From: Betaproteobacteria bacterium
Lineage (GTDB): Bacteria > Pseudomonadota > Gammaproteobacteria > Burkholderiales > Usitatibacteraceae
Assembly: GCA_025362705.1 (NCBI GenBank)
Contig: JANYFH010000321.1
Span: 1-17,017, forward strand
DNA length: 17,017 bases
Direction of reading: 5' to 3'
The position numbers and the translations under genes were made by a program. Below, one piece after another: positions 15,241 to 17,017 of the stretch. The notes below the pieces were generated by a model that had not been told where the DNA came from, did no database searches, and worked only from the letters and a program-made list of their open reading frames with translations. Within the stretch, counting starts at the first letter, position 1. Each line of letters begins with the position of its first letter.

Positions 15241-16155
15241 CTACTTGCCGTTGCGTTCCCAATACGGCGGATCGCCAAAGGTCTTTTTCATGAAATCGAT
15301 AAACAGGCGAACCTTGGCGGGTAAAAATCGGCGGTCAGGATAAACCGCGAAAATATCGCTGCCGGGCACGGCAAATTTTGGCAGAACCTCGGTCAAGCGG
15401 CCCTTCTCGATTTCTTCCGAAACTTCCCAGGCACTGCGCCACGCCAGTCCATGCCCCGCCAGCGCCCAGCGCGTGAGCACTTCACCATCGTTGCAATGCA
15501 TGTCACCCGCTACTTTCACGGCAACATTTTTGGTGCCATCACGAAATGACCAGCTATCGGCCAGTCCATCTTCAGTCGCCGTGACGAGACAATTGTGCCT
15601 GGCCAGATCGGCCAGCGTTGCGGGCTTGCCATGACGTTTCAAGTAGCTCTGCGAGCCGATCACGACACGATGGTTACGCGCGAGCTTGGTGGCAATCAGG
15701 TCAGCATTTTTCAGGTCGGCGATGCGGATGGCCAGGTCGACGCGTTCATTTTTCAGATCGACAATGCGTTCCGAAAGATGCAGGGTCACATTGAGATTGG
15801 GGTGCAGTTCAACAAATGCTGGCAGGTGCGGTGCGATGTGCTTTCTGCCGAATGCTGTAGGCGCAGAAACAATCAGGCGCCCAGTGGCACTGCGCGCGCC
15901 AGCCGTCAGCGATTCTTCAGCGGCGCGCAGTTCGTTCAAAATATTGCGCACATCCTCGAAGAACGCGACCCCTTCCGGCGTCAGGGTAATTTTGCGCGTC
16001 GAGCGTCTGAACAACTTCACTTTCAATTGCTCTTCCAACTGGTCGATGCGCCTGCCGATCATTGCCGGTGTGACGCCTTCATCTCTGGCGACCGCAGAGA
16101 GACTTTCCGTTTTCGCGACATCAAGGAAAGTTTGCAACGCTTTCAATCGATCCAT
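15241..16155 (-). CDS. LysR-type transcriptional regulator
   Basis: The 304-residue product has the standard LysR layout. The winged helix-turn-helix (about 1-60) reads MDRLKALQTFLDVAKTESL, with PAMIGRRIDQLEEQL as the recognition helix, then LTPEGVAFFEDVR. A substrate-binding domain (about 90-295) follows, including RLIVSAPTAFGRKHIAPHL and GHGLAWRSAWEV. It is of the CrgA/PP-type LysR class common in proteobacteria. The ATG at 16155 is chosen over one seven codons upstream because an almost perfect GGAGGA Shine-Dalgarno lies five bases before it and homologues begin MDRLxAL. The gene is divergent from aceB with 170 bases between starts. LysR regulators usually control the divergent neighbour and themselves, so malate synthase is the natural target. 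The effector is unknown. Confidence 0.93.
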   Translation of the reverse strand: MDRLKALQTFLDVAKTESLSAVARDEGVTPAMIGRRIDQLEEQLKVKLFRRSTRKITLTPEGVAFFEDVRNILNELRAAEESLTAGARSATGRLIVSAPTAFGRKHIAPHLPAFVELHPNLNVTLHLSERIVDLKNERVDLAIRIADLKNADLIATKLARNHRVVIGSQSYLKRHGKPATLADLARHNCLVTATEDGLADSWSFRDGTKNVAVKVAGDMHCNDGEVLTRWALAGHGLAWRSAWEVSEEIEKGRLTEVLPKFAVPGSDIFAVYPDRRFLPAKVRLFIDFMKKTFGDPPYWERNGK

Positions 16156-16325
16156 AGTTCCTCCGGAGAACCACACTACGAAGTATGAAATGCTTTCGTT
16201 TATTTGACGATTATTATTATTTTAGTATCGTAATACAATATCTACTCAATTTTAAGTTCCGCACGCATTCTTTCTGCATTTTTTTCGCATTTTGCTGCCG
16301 TGCAGGCCTTGCCAAGGAAAAATCA
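16156..16325. promoter_or_regulatory. Divergent promoter region of the LysR gene and aceB
   Basis: This 170-bp region is markedly AT-rich around 16201-16250. For aceB, TTGACG (16204-16209) with TATCGT 16 bases later is a weak candidate promoter. For the LysR gene, TTGTAT read from 16238 on the minus strand with TAATAA 16 bases later is similar. The two overlap. GTATCGTAATAC (16225-16236), with GTAT and ATAC as inverted arms, sits inside and could be a LysR-protein site. A GATTATTATTATT repeat is at 16209-16221. Confidence 0.4.
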
Positions 16326-17017
16326 ATGGACACCAACCACAGTATTCCCAACGGTCTTTCGATCAGCGGAAACATATTGCCCGCGTACGCCGAGATTCTG
16401 ACGCCGGAGGCGCTCGCGTTTTTCGCGAAGCTTGCCCGCAAATTCGAACCGACGCGTCAATCATTGCTGGCTGCGCGCGTCGCCCGTCAAAAAGAGTTTG
16501 ACGCCGGCACGTTGCCGGATTTTCTGAGTGAGACCAAACACATCCGCGATGGTAATTGGCTGGTCGCAAAGGTACCCGCTGATATTCAGGACCGCCGCGT
16601 CGAGATCACCGGTCCTACCGACCGGAAGATGGTCATCAATGCCTTGAACTGCGGTGCCAGCACCTTCATGGCCGACTTCGAAGATGCCAATTGCCCGACC
16701 TGGGAAAACATGATCGAAGGCCAGATCAATCTGCGCGACGCCAACCTGCGCACCATCACGCTTGATCAAAATGGCAAACAGTACAAATTGAATGACAAAC
16801 CCGCCGTACTGTTCCCGCGCCCGCGCGGCTGGCATCTCGATGAAAAGCACGTCACGCTTGACGGCAAGATTGTCTCCGGTGCGATTTTCGATTTCGCGCT
16901 GTACTTCTTCCACAATGTCAAAACCCTGCTTGCGCGCGGCAGCGGCGTATATCTGTATCTGCCGAAAATGGAATCGCATCTCGAAGCGCGTTTGTGGAAT
17001 GACATTTTCGTGATGGC
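16326..17017 (+). CDS. aceB: Malate synthase A (5' part, cut by window edge)
   Basis: From the ATG at 16326 the frame stays open for 230 codons to the window edge. It reads MDTNHSIPNGLSISG, then ILPAYAEILTPEALAFFAKL, TKHIRDGNWLVAKVPADI, RRVEITGPTDRKMVINALN, FMADFEDANCPTWENMIEGQ, PAVLFPRPRGWHLDEKH and YLPKMESHLEARLWND. These are hallmark segments of the short (AceB, about 530 residues) malate synthase. The RPRGWHL stretch carries the catalytic Arg, and DFEDANCPTW lies near the acetyl-CoA site. The enzyme condenses glyoxylate and acetyl-CoA to malate in the glyoxylate shunt. An AAGGA Shine-Dalgarno lies about seven bases upstream. Malate synthase G is excluded by length pattern and motifs. The divergent LysR gene is the likely regulator. 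Confidence 0.95.
   Translation, partial: MDTNHSIPNGLSISGNILPAYAEILTPEALAFFAKLARKFEPTRQSLLAARVARQKEFDAGTLPDFLSETKHIRDGNWLVAKVPADIQDRRVEITGPTDRKMVINALNCGASTFMADFEDANCPTWENMIEGQINLRDANLRTITLDQNGKQYKLNDKPAVLFPRPRGWHLDEKHVTLDGKIVSGAIFDFALYFFHNVKTLLARGSGVYLYLPKMESHLEARLWNDIFVM

Overview
The window looks like chromosomal DNA from a Gram-negative proteobacterium, most likely a betaproteobacterium. The basis is protein style: a PhaZ-type polyhydroxyalkanoate depolymerase, an FPR-class ferredoxin-NADP reductase, a zeta-class GST/maleylacetoacetate isomerase, malate synthase A, and a LysR regulator. Base composition is moderate to slightly GC-rich by eye. There are no rRNA, tRNA, CRISPR, phage or intact insertion-sequence genes. 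I assigned taxonomy from gene content only and ran no search.

Layout from left to right. (1) The 5' end of phaZ (minus strand, cut by the window edge) diverges from a proline iminopeptidase gene (pip), which is followed closely by a small hypothetical gene. (2) On the minus strand, a CoA-pyrophosphatase-type NUDIX hydrolase gene is followed by an FKBP-type prolyl isomerase gene; the pair is divergent from maiA. The longest possible NUDIX frame and maiA have start codons that overlap by two bases. (3) Downstream of maiA lies a gene-free 349-bp stretch. It holds a 168-bp near-palindromic, MITE-like element with 53-bp imperfect terminal inverted repeats. A second strong hairpin abuts it. (4) A three-gene plus-strand module follows: ECF sigma factor, overlapping single-pass membrane anti-sigma candidate, and a secreted protein of unknown function. 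A hairpin that could work in both directions closes it.

(5) A long minus-strand run covers roughly 6.6 to 14.8 kb. In order of transcription it contains a 1044-residue envelope protein (winged-helix-like N-terminus, about 480 residues of coiled coil, one membrane helix, AsmA-like periplasmic domain), then fpr, a lipoprotein-type prolyl oligopeptidase (S9A), and an unusually long CorA-like membrane protein. (6) After a 450-bp gene-free stretch with one perfect short palindrome, a LysR-type regulator gene is divergent from aceB (malate synthase A), which runs off the right edge.

How the genes work together: phaZ and aceB point to storage-polymer turnover and acetyl-CoA use through the glyoxylate shunt, and the LysR gene is placed to control aceB. 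The pip, S9A peptidase, FKBP and NUDIX genes are housekeeping-like. The sigma/anti-sigma/secreted-protein module is a self-contained envelope-signalling unit. The least ordinary items are the 1044-residue fusion protein, the sigma module with its secreted partner, the extended CorA-like protein, and the palindromic element beside the sigma gene.
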